From contig NZ_JSEO01000002.1 of the NCBI RefSeq assembly GCF_001624705.1, forward strand, positions 1 through 64,000: a stretch of 64,000 nt of DNA, written 5' to 3'. The notes beneath the pieces are model-generated. The model had not been told where the DNA came from and ran no database searches. It saw only the letters and a program-made list of their open reading frames with translations. The position numbers and the translations under genes are program-made. Below, one piece after another: positions 8,145 through 16,289 of the stretch (its first letter is position 1; each line of letters begins with the position of its first letter). This DNA comes from Marinomonas sp. SBI8L. Lineage in GTDB: Bacteria; Pseudomonadota; Gammaproteobacteria; Pseudomonadales; Marinomonadaceae.

Positions 8145-9356
8145 ATGAAAAAATTAGCAGTGTTAACGTCTGCAGCTTTTGCTGCGCAAGTGGGTTTTGC
8201 TAGTAATTTGTTGGATGAATATTTTAATACACCTGAAAATGGTGGCACCATTACTTACTTTGAAAGCCAAAGCTTTGGTAAATCGAGTAATGGTAGCGAT
8301 TTTGACATGTGTGATAATTATATGAATAAGCGCATGCCGGGAGACAAAATTACATCTATCACGGCTTACAGCGGTGATGAACGCATCAAAGGGCTAAAAA
8401 TTCAGTACTTATATGCAGATGATGAGTTAGTAGGCAAAACGGATGGCAGTGGTACAGAAAAACTTTTAGGCGGCACTGAATACATTCAGGGCTGGCGTAT
8501 GTATAAGAAGAATGCTGACAATATTTCACGTATTAGATTATATGTTGAGGATATGCATGACGGCTCAACTCGAGAATTATATTTTGGCTCTAACAACGGC
8601 TGGGATAAATGGCAATCCTATGATTTAGCGATTGATACTCGTTCTGTTGTGGGATTTGCAGGAACGGCTAGTGACTCAAAAATATGGAGTATCTATCCTT
8701 GTATCGGTGACAGGTTAGACTTAGAAGAAGTTGATGTTGAGATTCATTGGGATCAAATCAGTGACTATTCTGGTACTAAAACCTACTTTGGGGAGCGTTT
8801 ACTACAAAACTCATCAAGTCTGATACAAGGTGATACGGCTGAAGTTTGGTATGTTGATGGTAAAAGCCAAACCGATTCTTGGACAGAAACACTAGGCGTG
8901 TCAGTTACCGCAGGTGTCAGCTTGACTGAAGGTTATAAAGTGGGTGTGCCTGGAACCGTAGAACAAAGTGGCTCAATTACATTTAACTTTTCAGAGACGT
9001 TTAATGCATCAACCACGGTTGGGGAAGACACTACCGTGAATAATCAAACAACAGAAAAAGAAGCGATGCCAGCGAATGTACCTGCTTACGGTTTAATGCT
9101 GGCAAGAATGGAAGTGCAAAATAGTGAGGTTGATATTCCCTACACAACAACAGTTCGTAACCCTCATAATAATGAAGAGTTTGAATTTAAAGGGGTAATT
9201 TCTGGTTCGGATTATTCTAATTCGATCAAACGTTGGGATGAAATCGGTAAAACATACCCCGACAGATACGAAATTTATGAGAGCTATGAATGGGTGCTTG
9301 ATCAATATGCACTAGAGAATGTGACGATTATTGATGATCCAGTCATTGAAGAGTAA
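8145..9356 (+). CDS. Secreted jacalin-like lectin fused to an aerolysin-type pore-forming domain
   Basis: The 403-residue product begins with a signal peptide (MKKLAVLTSAAFAAQVGFA, cleavage near residue 19). Residues about 33-188 show the jacalin beta-prism pattern: a first strand with GGTITYF, IKGLKIQY, GGTEYIQGW, ISRIRLYVEDM, ELYFGS and VVGFAGTASDSKIWSIYPC. Residues about 195-375 look like an aerolysin/ETX-MTX2 domain, with alternating Ser/Thr-rich strands (240-300, the probable membrane hairpin) and a VPAYG...VDIPYTTTV segment. There are two cysteines (56 and 186). It should be a soluble secreted protein that binds glycans and forms oligomeric pores. The ATG at 8145 is chosen because it opens the signal peptide. 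An AraC gene is divergent and a terminator follows. The natterin/Dln1-like domain order is inferred by eye. Confidence 0.8.
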   Translation: MKKLAVLTSAAFAAQVGFASNLLDEYFNTPENGGTITYFESQSFGKSSNGSDFDMCDNYMNKRMPGDKITSITAYSGDERIKGLKIQYLYADDELVGKTDGSGTEKLLGGTEYIQGWRMYKKNADNISRIRLYVEDMHDGSTRELYFGSNNGWDKWQSYDLAIDTRSVVGFAGTASDSKIWSIYPCIGDRLDLEEVDVEIHWDQISDYSGTKTYFGERLLQNSSSLIQGDTAEVWYVDGKSQTDSWTETLGVSVTAGVSLTEGYKVGVPGTVEQSGSITFNFSETFNASTTVGEDTTVNNQTTEKEAMPANVPAYGLMLARMEVQNSEVDIPYTTTVRNPHNNEEFEFKGVISGSDYSNSIKRWDEIGKTYPDRYEIYESYEWVLDQYALENVTIIDDPVIEE

Positions 9357-9375
9357 AGGCTAATTCTCGTTTTAT

Positions 9376-9412
9376 AGGGTGACGCGATTGCGGCGCCCTT
9401 ATTTGTCTTTTT
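9376..9412 (+). terminator. Terminator after the lectin-pore gene
   Basis: AGGGTGACGC at 9376-9385 pairs with GCGGCGCCCT at 9390-9399 with one mismatch and one G-T pair. A GATT loop lies between them and T-rich sequence follows to 9412. It lies 20 bases past the stop codon, so the pore protein is probably transcribed alone. Confidence 0.75.
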
Positions 9413-9507
9413 AGGTCTAGATAGCGTCCTCTTTTACCCTTTGGCTGACATCACTTTTTCGGTACTTTAACTTGTGTTAAATCCTTAAGGTGTGATTGGA
9501 GATATAA

Positions 9508-9720
9508 ATGCTAAACATGAATATGAGTAAACAAGGAGATGCAATAAATCAGTATTGCCCAAGATCAGGTAAAGATGTAGTTTCAAACTCTTATACACTT
9601 TACCGTGAGTATACCGTTGGTTTTTGTAACCCGGGTTGTCGTGATGATTTTCGAGACAACCTCAATGAAAGGCCTAAAGATAGGGCTTTTTTCGATAAGT
9701 TAATTGATAGTTTAATGTAA
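9508..9720 (+). CDS. Small YHS-like cysteine-rich protein
   Basis: The 70-residue protein has the pattern YCPRSGKDVVSNSYTLYR...VGFCNPGCRDDF, that is, one Cys followed by a CxxxC pair. This recalls small metal-binding YHS-like proteins that are sometimes mis-annotated as glutathione S-transferases. The cysteines at about 17, 44 and 48 could bind a metal ion. No function is established to my knowledge. GGAGATATAA before the ATG gives a good ribosome-binding site. It is a single gene ending at a strong terminator. Confidence 0.75.
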   Translation: MLNMNMSKQGDAINQYCPRSGKDVVSNSYTLYREYTVGFCNPGCRDDFRDNLNERPKDRAFFDKLIDSLM

Positions 9721-10147
9721 TAAAGTCGAGTGCCTAAGTCGCACATCAAGTAAGAGTGATTTATTAATTACATTATACTTAACCACACAAAGCGCCTTTT
9801 CATGGCGCTTTTTATTTTTACTCTCAAGCCTTTCTTTAATATGGCTAAGTTTTTCTAGCATGCTAGGGAAGTCGTAATTAGTCTAAAATGATATTAGTCA
9901 AATTGTGCTTTAGTTCAATATGGCAAGATAGGCGCCAAATCTATAAGTGATATTTATTGAAATATAAAGTTTCGTCCCCATTTTATTAGGGCTACAAGAG
10001 ATAACGTAACTTTTGATATGAGCTGACACAAACGGCTGTATTTTATTTTCATGAAATCAACCATGTTTTTGATGGTGTTTAGATATCTAGCCAAGCATTT
10101 TGGCATGAATCCCCATTAAGCGTTACATAATAAATAGAGAGAATCGA
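9721..10147 (+). promoter_or_regulatory. Intergenic region and ribB leader
   Basis: This stretch holds the terminator at 9789-9819 and then about 330 bases leading to ribB. I looked for the conserved FMN riboswitch segments (for example AGGGGCAGGGTG and ACCGGCGGT-like boxes) and did not find them, so no RFN element is called. Several short AT-rich hairpins are possible, such as ACCAT/ATGGT near 10060-10080. No confident promoter was assigned. Confidence 0.4.
9789..9819 (+). terminator. Terminator after the YHS-like gene
   Basis: AAAGCGCC at 9789-9796 pairs with GGCGCTTT at 9804-9811 across a 7-base loop and is followed by TTATTTTTA. This is a classic intrinsic terminator. Confidence 0.88.
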
Positions 10148-11263
10148 ATGGCACTAAATAACATAGAAGACATTATTACAGATATCAGAGACGGTAAGAT
10201 GGTCATCTTGATGGATGACGAAGACAGGGAGAATGAAGGCGATATTATTGTTGCTGCCGAAAAAGTTACGCCTGAAATTATTAACTTTATGGCGAGCAAA
10301 GCTAGAGGTCTCATCTGTTTAACTCTGACACCAGAGCGCTGTGATTATTTAGGCTTACCTTCTATGGTGGCAGGGAATGGATCTAAGTTTAGTACGCCGT
10401 TTACTGTTTCCATTGAAGCGGCGGAAGGGGTAACAACTGGGATCAGTGCCGCTGATAGGGCCAAAACAGTTTTTGCTGCTGTTAATCCTATGGGTAAACC
10501 TGACGATATTGTTCAACCTGGTCATATCTTCCCTCTAAGAGCGCAAGCGGCTGGCGTATTATTACGTGCCGGTCACACAGAAGCAGGCTGCGATTTAGCA
10601 AAACTTGCTGGTCTACAGCCAGCTAGCTGCATTGTCGAAATAATGAATGACGATGGCACTATGGCAAGAAGACCAGAGTTAGAAGAGTTTGCTAAGGAGC
10701 ATGATCTTAAAATTGGCACCATTGCTGATTTAATTAAATACCGTATGGCAAATGAACACACGATTGAAAAGCTTAGCCAAGATACATTAGATACAGCCTA
10801 CGGTGAATTTGACCTTCATTTATATAAAGACACAATTAACAATGAAGCCCACATGGTTCTTACGCATGGGGATGTGGCTGCCAGTGAAACGCCTCTGGTG
10901 AGAGTACAGTCTCAAGAAACCTTAAGGGATGTGCTAGGTGTGAATAGTCCAGGGTCTCATAGCTGGCCTATGCCAGAAGCGTTAAAGACAATTGCTAATT
11001 CAGATGCAGGGGTTCTTGTATTGCTTAATGTCGGCGAAAAAGAAAGCGTGATAGATTCAGTTGAAACCTTCTTGGGTCGCCAGAAGCCACAGCCTAACGC
11101 CAATATAGATAGTTCTGGCTCCTATGTGACAATAGGTACAGGTTCTCAGATTTTAAAAGACCTAGGTGTGAGCAAAATGCGACTACTGAGTAGTCCAATG
11201 AAATTTACCGGAATATCAGGCTTTGACTTAGAAGTCGTGGACTATCTCGAATACCAAAACTAA
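10148..11263 (+). CDS. ribB: 3,4-dihydroxy-2-butanone-4-phosphate synthase with a degenerate GTP cyclohydrolase II-like domain
   Basis: The first ~205 residues are RibB, which converts ribulose 5-phosphate to the four-carbon riboflavin precursor. The acidic metal-binding motif DDEDRENEGDIIVAAE lies near 18-33, RAGHTEAGCDLAKLAG near 143-158, and KIGTIADLIKYR closes the domain. Residues about 210-371 align with GTP cyclohydrolase II but lack its zinc-binding cysteines: the usual RVHSECLTGD region reads RVQSQETLRD. The second domain is therefore probably not a cyclohydrolase. This matches the 'RibBX' form seen in many gammaproteobacteria. It precedes ribH by 76 bases and both serve FMN/FAD synthesis. 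Confidence 0.94.
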   Translation: MALNNIEDIITDIRDGKMVILMDDEDRENEGDIIVAAEKVTPEIINFMASKARGLICLTLTPERCDYLGLPSMVAGNGSKFSTPFTVSIEAAEGVTTGISAADRAKTVFAAVNPMGKPDDIVQPGHIFPLRAQAAGVLLRAGHTEAGCDLAKLAGLQPASCIVEIMNDDGTMARRPELEEFAKEHDLKIGTIADLIKYRMANEHTIEKLSQDTLDTAYGEFDLHLYKDTINNEAHMVLTHGDVAASETPLVRVQSQETLRDVLGVNSPGSHSWPMPEALKTIANSDAGVLVLLNVGEKESVIDSVETFLGRQKPQPNANIDSSGSYVTIGTGSQILKDLGVSKMRLLSSPMKFTGISGFDLEVVDYLEYQN

Positions 11264-11339
11264 TCGTTTATTTTGGCAAGCATTAAGATTTTAAGTATTA
11301 ACTAACAATATTAGTGACACAGATAAGTAAGGGAAAAAA

Positions 11340-11801
11340 ATGAAAAAGATCGAAGGTAACTTTAAGCCACTAGATGCGAAATTTGTCATTGTAAATACAA
11401 CTTGGAATGAGTTTGTTGTAGATAAGCTAGTTGATGGTGCTGTTCGTGGTCTAACAAGGCACGGAATTAGTGAAGATGACATTACCTTGGTAAGTTGCCC
11501 AGGTGCATTTGAAGTGCCTTTAGTCGTTAAAAAATTAGCTGAAAGTGGCAAGTATGATGCTGTTATTGCCCTAGGTGCGGTTATTCGTGGTTCAACCCCT
11601 CACTTTGATTATGTTGCGGGTGAAGCGGTAAGTGGCTTAGGTAAAATCTCCTTAGATACGAATGTGCCAATTTCTTTTGGTATTCTAACCGTAGATACTA
11701 TAGAACAAGCGATTGAGCGTGCTGGTACAAAAGCAGGTAACAAAGGTGAAGAATCAGCACTATGTGCTTATGAAATGGTGAGCTTGCTTAAACAAATCTA
11801 A
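11340..11801 (+). CDS. ribH: 6,7-dimethyl-8-ribityllumazine synthase
   Basis: This enzyme condenses the RibB product with the ribitylaminopyrimidine to give lumazine, the last intermediate before riboflavin. At 153 residues it has normal length. It contains the substrate-binding motifs [27 protein letters not shown] (with the catalytic His) and [11 protein letters not shown]. It follows ribB in the same direction and a strong terminator follows. In many proteobacteria ribH sits with ribD and nusB. A separate ribB-ribH pair suggests that this may be a second copy used for extra flavin supply, which the window cannot decide. Confidence 0.96.
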   Translation: MKKIEGNFKPLDAKFVIVNTTWNEFVVDKLVDGAVRGLTRHGISEDDITLVSCPGAFEVPLVVKKLAESGKYDAVIALGAVIRGSTPHFDYVAGEAVSGLGKISLDTNVPISFGILTVDTIEQAIERAGTKAGNKGEESALCAYEMVSLLKQI

Positions 11802-11871
11802 TAATTTGTAGATGGCATAACTTTTAGAGCCAGGCCTTTAGGGCCCTTCTATAAAGTCAGTGCTATAAAAC

Positions 11872-11912
11872 AAAAAAGCCTTGATTAGAGTGAATCTGAT
11901 CAAGGCTTTTTT
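11872..11912 (+). terminator. Bidirectional terminator between ribH and the AraC gene
   Basis: A 14-bp stem (AAAAAAGCCTTGAT / ATCAAGGCTTTTTT) has a 13-base loop with A-run and T-run flanks. It serves ribH on the plus strand and the convergent AraC gene on the minus strand. Confidence 0.92.
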
Positions 11913-11937
11913 ATGGGGAGTGTGGCCTTGCCTGAAC

Positions 11938-12870
11938 TTAGTACTTGCTTGCTCGTCTTACAAATCCGGGCGTTTCAGCAAAAAATGCTTTAAACGCTTT
12001 ACTAAAAGCGGCCTCCGAGGAGTAGCCAGCATCTTCAGCAATTTGATACATAGAATCATCCGTCCCTTCTAATCGTGTTTTTGCCTTTTGCATACGCCAG
12101 TTAAGTAGATAGGTTTTTGGCGCTTGGCCAACCAGCTTGGAAAACTTATCTGTAAAGGCACTGCGCGACATAGCGACTTTTTCTCCTAACTTTTCGATGG
12201 TCCAAAAAGCTGACTCTTCTGCGTGTATTAGATTCAGAGTGGTGCCAATTTGTTGATCATTGAGGGCGGCGAGGTAATTATGCTTATTTGGTTGAGAATT
12301 AAGAAAGTAACGAATAATTTGAATAAACAGTACTTCAGTTAACCTATCTAGCATTAAACTTGAGCCAGGTGAAGGAGAGCGAGATTCTCTTGAAAGAGTC
12401 GCAACGAGTTCACTCATCCATCTTTGTTCGTTATTTTGTTCTGCTTTGATGTGTATGAAACAAGGTAGGTCTCGAATGAAAGGGTGCTTCATTTTTGTAT
12501 CATAGCTGAATGATCCACACATTAAGGTGTTTTTGATAATTTCTTGGCTGGGCTCTGTTTGTGTTTCAAAGGGGCTTTCGCCCGATAAAATTTTATCTAG
12601 AACAAAGCGACTCGGCATTTTGGGACTGTCTTGATGGTCACTGATCCAATGGGCGCCACCACTGGGAAAAGCGACAATATCTCCTTTATTTAAAATGATG
12701 GTATTTGAATTATTACTTATATTTAGTACACAGCTGCCTTCAAGTACGACATGGAACATACCTTCACTGTCTTCATCCATCACAATCCCCCAAGGTGCAT
12801 GAAAATCACTGCAAAAATAGGTTTGAGTATTTAAACGCAGGGTTTTAAGTACATCGGTTAATGCATCCAA
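11938..12870 (-). CDS. AraC-family regulator (cupin N-terminal domain)
   Basis: The protein has an N-terminal cupin-like sensor domain (about 1-180, starting MDALTDVLKTLRL, with GDIVAFPSGGAHWI) and a C-terminal AraC helix-turn-helix domain (about 205-305, ending YQIAEDAGYSSEAAFSKAFKAFFAETPGFVR). No ATG fits the family start. The TTG at 12870 is chosen because GGAG lies six bases upstream and the protein then starts like its relatives; a second in-frame TTG lies four codons earlier. It is divergent from the glutaredoxin/flavoprotein pair, which it probably controls. Relatives often respond to oxidants or reactive electrophiles, but that is family knowledge only. Confidence 0.9.
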   Translation of the reverse strand: MDALTDVLKTLRLNTQTYFCSDFHAPWGIVMDEDSEGMFHVVLEGSCVLNISNNSNTIILNKGDIVAFPSGGAHWISDHQDSPKMPSRFVLDKILSGESPFETQTEPSQEIIKNTLMCGSFSYDTKMKHPFIRDLPCFIHIKAEQNNEQRWMSELVATLSRESRSPSPGSSLMLDRLTEVLFIQIIRYFLNSQPNKHNYLAALNDQQIGTTLNLIHAEESAFWTIEKLGEKVAMSRSAFTDKFSKLVGQAPKTYLLNWRMQKAKTRLEGTDDSMYQIAEDAGYSSEAAFSKAFKAFFAETPGFVRRASKY

Positions 12871-13014
12871 AAGAATCTCCAAAACTGAGGTAAGCTGTTA
12901 AAGCCAAGATATCAGGACAAAATGACAATTAATTTGGCTATTTCATCATATTTTGAAGCAAATATATAAGGATAATTGCATGTATTGAAAATATGAATAC
13001 TTTGGAGATTAGCT

Positions 13015-13302
13015 ATGAGTAAATCAAACACAGTCCCAGGACTCGCTTTATATCACTATCATGCTTGCCCATTTTGCGCTTATACACGCCAAGCTCTTGA
13101 TAAACTGAAATTGAATGTAGAACGCAGGGATATTCAAAAAAGTGCTCAACACAGAGGTGACTTAATTGCTGGTGGTGGTAGCAAGCAAGTACCTTGTTTA
13201 AGAATTGAGCGTGAAGATGGCCAAGTTAAGTGGCTGTATGAATCTCAAGATATAGTGAAGTTTCTAGTGCATTACTCTCAACAAACAGACTTAATTGCGT
13301 AA
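13015..13302 (+). CDS. Glutaredoxin
   Basis: This 95-residue thioredoxin-fold protein has the dithiol active site C18-P-F-C21. It also carries the cis-proline motif KQVPCLRI (near 60) that binds glutathione, and a C-terminal helix [14 protein letters not shown]. It reduces protein disulfides and glutathione mixed disulfides with GSH. GGAG eight bases before the ATG supports the start. The gene ends 11 bases before the flavoprotein gene and must be co-transcribed with it, downstream of the divergent AraC gene. Confidence 0.92.
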   Translation: MSKSNTVPGLALYHYHACPFCAYTRQALDKLKLNVERRDIQKSAQHRGDLIAGGGSKQVPCLRIEREDGQVKWLYESQDIVKFLVHYSQQTDLIA

Positions 13303-13313
13303 GGGTATTGCAG

Positions 13314-14711
13314 ATGAACTTTAAAGAAGTTGATGTCGCCATTATTGGCACAGGTACAGCTGGCATGTCTGCTTATCGAGCCGCTAAAGCTCATACGGAT
13401 AGTATCGCTTTGATTGAAGCGGGTGAATATGGCACTACTTGTGCGCGTGTTGGTTGTATGCCAAGTAAATTATTAATTGCTGCTGCAGAAGCTGCGCATC
13501 ATGCTCATCAGGCGGATATCTTTGGTGTTGACGTTAGCGGTATTAAGGTTGATGGTACCAAAGTACTTGAACGTGTCAGAAGTGAGAGAGATAGGTTTGT
13601 TGGTTTTGTAATTGAGTCTGTTGAAGGTTTTGATGCAAAACATAAGGTGAAAGGCTACGCAAGATTTGTTGATGACAACACACTTTTAATTGATGATCAC
13701 ACTCAAATTAAAGCTAAGCGTATTGTCATCGCAACAGGCTCCAGACCTCACTTTGCGGATCTCTTTTATGAGGCTGGAGAAAGACTGCTTATTAATGATG
13801 ATGTGTTTGAGCTTGAGGCCTTACCGAAATCGCTTGCTGTGTTTGGACCAGGTGTTATTGGACTGGAATTAGGTCAGGCATTGAGTCGTTTAGGTGTTGA
13901 GGTAAAGGTATTTGGGCGTAGCGGTTCGTTAGCGGGGATCCAAGATCCAACGATCAAAGAGTATGCTCAAGCGACATTTAACAAAGAGTTTGTATTGGAC
14001 TTAGACACAGATCTTAAGCGTATTAGTAAGCTTGATAATGGTGTTGAAGTTGAATATATCAATGAAAAAGGCCTAAGTGTTACAGAGTGTTTTGAATACA
14101 TTCTGGCAGCGACAGGTCGAAAAGCTAATTTGGATAACTTAAATTTATCCTTAACTAGCTTAGAATTAGATGGGCGTGGTACTCCAATTTTTGATGAGAA
14201 GACCTTGCAAACAAGTTGTGATCATATCTTTATTGCAGGAGATGCTAATGCTTTTTTACCGCTTTTGCATGAAGCTGCCGATGAAGGTAAGACTGCTGGT
14301 TCGAATGCTGGAAGCTATCCAGAGGTGAAGGCTGGTTTGAGGCGAGCTAGCATTGCTGTTGCTTTTACTGATCCACAAATCGCCAGTATGGGGTTAACAC
14401 TTTCTCAAATTAAACAAGCTTATGGTGATAACTTTGCCGTGGGTGAGGTGAGTTTTGAAGGACAAGGTCGCAGTCGAGTCATGGCTAAAAACCAAGGGAT
14501 GCTTAAAGTTTATGCCGACAAGCATTCTGGCGAGTTTTTAGGGGCTGAGATGTTTGGTCCTGCTGCTGAACACGTAGCACATTTGTTATCTTGGGCAATA
14601 CAGCAAAAGTTGACGGTTGCTGAAATCTTAGATATGCCTTTTTACCACCCTGTTATTGAAGAAGGGGTGAGAACCGCATTCAGAGACTTAGCATCAAACC
14701 TTAATGTTTAA
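13314..14711 (+). CDS. Dihydrolipoyl dehydrogenase-like FAD disulfide oxidoreductase
   Basis: The 465-residue class I flavin disulfide reductase has an N-terminal FAD motif ([12 protein letters not shown], 9-20) and redox-active Cys43-Cys48 in [10 protein letters not shown]. An NAD-binding motif [14 protein letters not shown] and a C-terminal dimerisation domain with the His-Glu pair in FYHPVIEEG follow. The family includes dihydrolipoamide dehydrogenase. No 2-oxoacid dehydrogenase genes are nearby, so the true substrate may be another disulfide or a metal. The ATG at 13314 has AAGGG upstream; an earlier TTG is less likely. It forms an operon with the glutaredoxin, which suggests a thiol-redox task. 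Confidence 0.92.
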   Translation: MNFKEVDVAIIGTGTAGMSAYRAAKAHTDSIALIEAGEYGTTCARVGCMPSKLLIAAAEAAHHAHQADIFGVDVSGIKVDGTKVLERVRSERDRFVGFVIESVEGFDAKHKVKGYARFVDDNTLLIDDHTQIKAKRIVIATGSRPHFADLFYEAGERLLINDDVFELEALPKSLAVFGPGVIGLELGQALSRLGVEVKVFGRSGSLAGIQDPTIKEYAQATFNKEFVLDLDTDLKRISKLDNGVEVEYINEKGLSVTECFEYILAATGRKANLDNLNLSLTSLELDGRGTPIFDEKTLQTSCDHIFIAGDANAFLPLLHEAADEGKTAGSNAGSYPEVKAGLRRASIAVAFTDPQIASMGLTLSQIKQAYGDNFAVGEVSFEGQGRSRVMAKNQGMLKVYADKHSGEFLGAEMFGPAAEHVAHLLSWAIQQKLTVAEILDMPFYHPVIEEGVRTAFRDLASNLNV

Positions 14712-14751
14712 GTTTATATCGCCTTATTTTATATGCCCTTAGGATAAAAAA

Positions 14752-14943
14752 ATGACAAAGAAGTTAACAAAAAATCTTGTTTTTAAAGCGATGAAAGTGG
14801 CGAGTGTTGTCGGTACGGTATTGCTGATAATTAACCAATATGATGCTTTATTTGGCGATGCGGAGCTTAGACTTGCCTCAGCGTTATTGACGTATTGTGT
14901 TCCTTTTGTCGTATTTCTCTCTGGTAAACTCTCTAAAGACTAA
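14752..14943 (+). CDS. nrtS: NrtS-type small membrane protein (nitrate/nitrite transporter)
   Basis: This 63-residue protein has two membrane spans, near 13-27 and 41-58. It contains GTVLLIINQYDALF and the conserved ALLTYCVPFVV motif of the NrtS family. NrtS proteins, described from marine cyanobacteria and proteobacteria, are very small transporters for nitrate and nitrite that probably work as oligomers. No nitrate reductase gene lies in the window, so substrate and direction of transport are uncertain. The gene lies 40 bases after the flavoprotein gene in the same direction and could be part of its transcript. Confidence 0.8.
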   Translation: MTKKLTKNLVFKAMKVASVVGTVLLIINQYDALFGDAELRLASALLTYCVPFVVFLSGKLSKD

Positions 14944-14964
14944 GTGGGGATTACTTAGTTTGCT

Positions 14965-14997
14965 ATCATTGCTTGCTAACAATTGGCGAGCAATGAT
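14965..14997 (+). terminator. Hairpin terminator between nrtS and manC
   Basis: ATCATTGCTTGC pairs with GCGAGCAATGAT (12 bp, one G-T pair) across a 9-base loop, with TGTGTCTTTAATTT after it. It lies between the convergent genes nrtS and manC and probably serves the plus-strand unit. Confidence 0.65.
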
Positions 14998-15046
14998 TGT
15001 GTCTTTAATTTGCTAATTTCCCTTCCTAAAAAATGCCTTAATTTGC

Positions 15047-16141
15047 TTAATCCTGTGCAGTTGCTTGCTTAATTAAATACTCACTTCGATTTGTCTCTTT
15101 TAGTTGTGTAATTAACTTGCCCATGTTTTGGCATTTATCCTTGTTCATCACAAGTACAGCATCAGCTGTTTCTATCACAACTAGGTTCTCAACCCCTAGA
15201 GTAGCAACTAACCTAGATTCAGATTTAATTAAACACTGGCTAGAATCTTGGCTAATAACGTCTCCCATTAGGCTGTTCTTATCATCATCTTTTGATGATT
15301 GATCATATACAGCAGACCAATTACCTAAATCTTGCCAGTCACAATAAAAAGGAACGACTTTCGCCTTTTTAGTTTGCTCCATAACCGCATAGTCTATTGA
15401 GTTTGCAGGGCAGAGTTTAAAAGCATCTTCATTGATGCGGATAAAATCATCATCTTGTTTACGTTCGCCAAAGGCTAAATGACAAGCTTGGAAAATCTCA
15501 GTTTGATGATTTTTTAATTCATTAAGATAACTTTCTGCTTTAAAAGCAAACATCCCAGAATTCCAAAGGTAGCTTCCATTTTTTACATACTCTTGTGCCT
15601 TAGCCAAGTTTGGTTTTTCAATGAAAGCCATGACCTCATGATTTTGACCTGCTTTGATGTAGCCATATCCTGTTTCTGGGTAATTTGGTTTAATCCCAAA
15701 AGTTACTAGATTGTTATCTTGAGCTAATTTGTTTGCAGCTTTAATACTCTGATCGAAACTCTCATCCCATTTGATATGATGATCGGCAGGTAAAACTAAT
15801 AAGGTGTTATTAGTGTTACTTTGTAATGACTCTAATGCGGCAAGGGCAATAGCGGGAGCCGTATTACGTGCTACAGGTTCAAGTAAAATACGTGTATTTG
15901 CCAGATAAGCGTAGCTTTGTTTCAAGCTTTCAATTTGCTGGGCAATTACAAAGCGATGCAATTGATTGCAAACAATGATTGGAGAATTCAAATTAAGGTG
16001 CGCTATATGCACTAGAGTTTGCTGCAATAGGCTTAAATCATTTTCCGTTAATGTTAGGCAAGGTTTAGGGAAGGCTAAACGTGAAGAGGGCCAAAGGCGG
16101 CTGCCAAACCCACCGCATAGAATAACGGGTGTAATATTCAT
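15047..16141 (-). CDS. manC: Mannose-1-phosphate guanylyltransferase (short form)
   Basis: This enzyme makes GDP-mannose from GTP and mannose 1-phosphate for surface polysaccharides. At 364 residues it contains only the nucleotidyltransferase domain: GGFGSRLWPSSR near 10-21 (pyrophosphorylase signature), FPKPCL in place of the usual YPKQFL, PADHH near 119-123, EKP near 174, and NSGMF. The ~110-residue cupin phosphomannose-isomerase domain of bifunctional ManC/AlgA enzymes is absent, so it should be monofunctional. It is a single gene lying 12 kb from the polysaccharide locus, which it may nevertheless supply. Confidence 0.88.
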   Translation of the reverse strand: MNITPVILCGGFGSRLWPSSRLAFPKPCLTLTENDLSLLQQTLVHIAHLNLNSPIIVCNQLHRFVIAQQIESLKQSYAYLANTRILLEPVARNTAPAIALAALESLQSNTNNTLLVLPADHHIKWDESFDQSIKAANKLAQDNNLVTFGIKPNYPETGYGYIKAGQNHEVMAFIEKPNLAKAQEYVKNGSYLWNSGMFAFKAESYLNELKNHQTEIFQACHLAFGERKQDDDFIRINEDAFKLCPANSIDYAVMEQTKKAKVVPFYCDWQDLGNWSAVYDQSSKDDDKNSLMGDVISQDSSQCLIKSESRLVATLGVENLVVIETADAVLVMNKDKCQNMGKLITQLKETNRSEYLIKQATAQD

Positions 16142-16164
16142 GAATTCTGACTCAAGTTGCTCGT

Positions 16165-16193
16165 TAAAAACGGATTAAGATGACTTAATCCGT
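16165..16193 (-). terminator. Terminator of the acetylpolyamine amidohydrolase gene
   Basis: On the minus strand ACGGATTAAG-TCAT-CTTAATCCGT forms a 10-bp perfect stem with a 4-base loop and runs directly into TTTTT. It lies 97 bases past the end of the hydrolase gene and just upstream of manC, so the two are transcribed separately. Confidence 0.85.
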
Positions 16194-16289
16194 ATGTCGC
16201 GCATACTAACTGAGTTTTAGATGTGAGGCTAATGCTTTAGTTGAGCTGAATTAATTTCAGAGCACTTAATTCAACTCAGTTGTAAAAGG

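Noticed and set aside
9840-10147. FMN riboswitch upstream of ribB
   Set aside because: None of the conserved RFN-element segments could be found in the leader.
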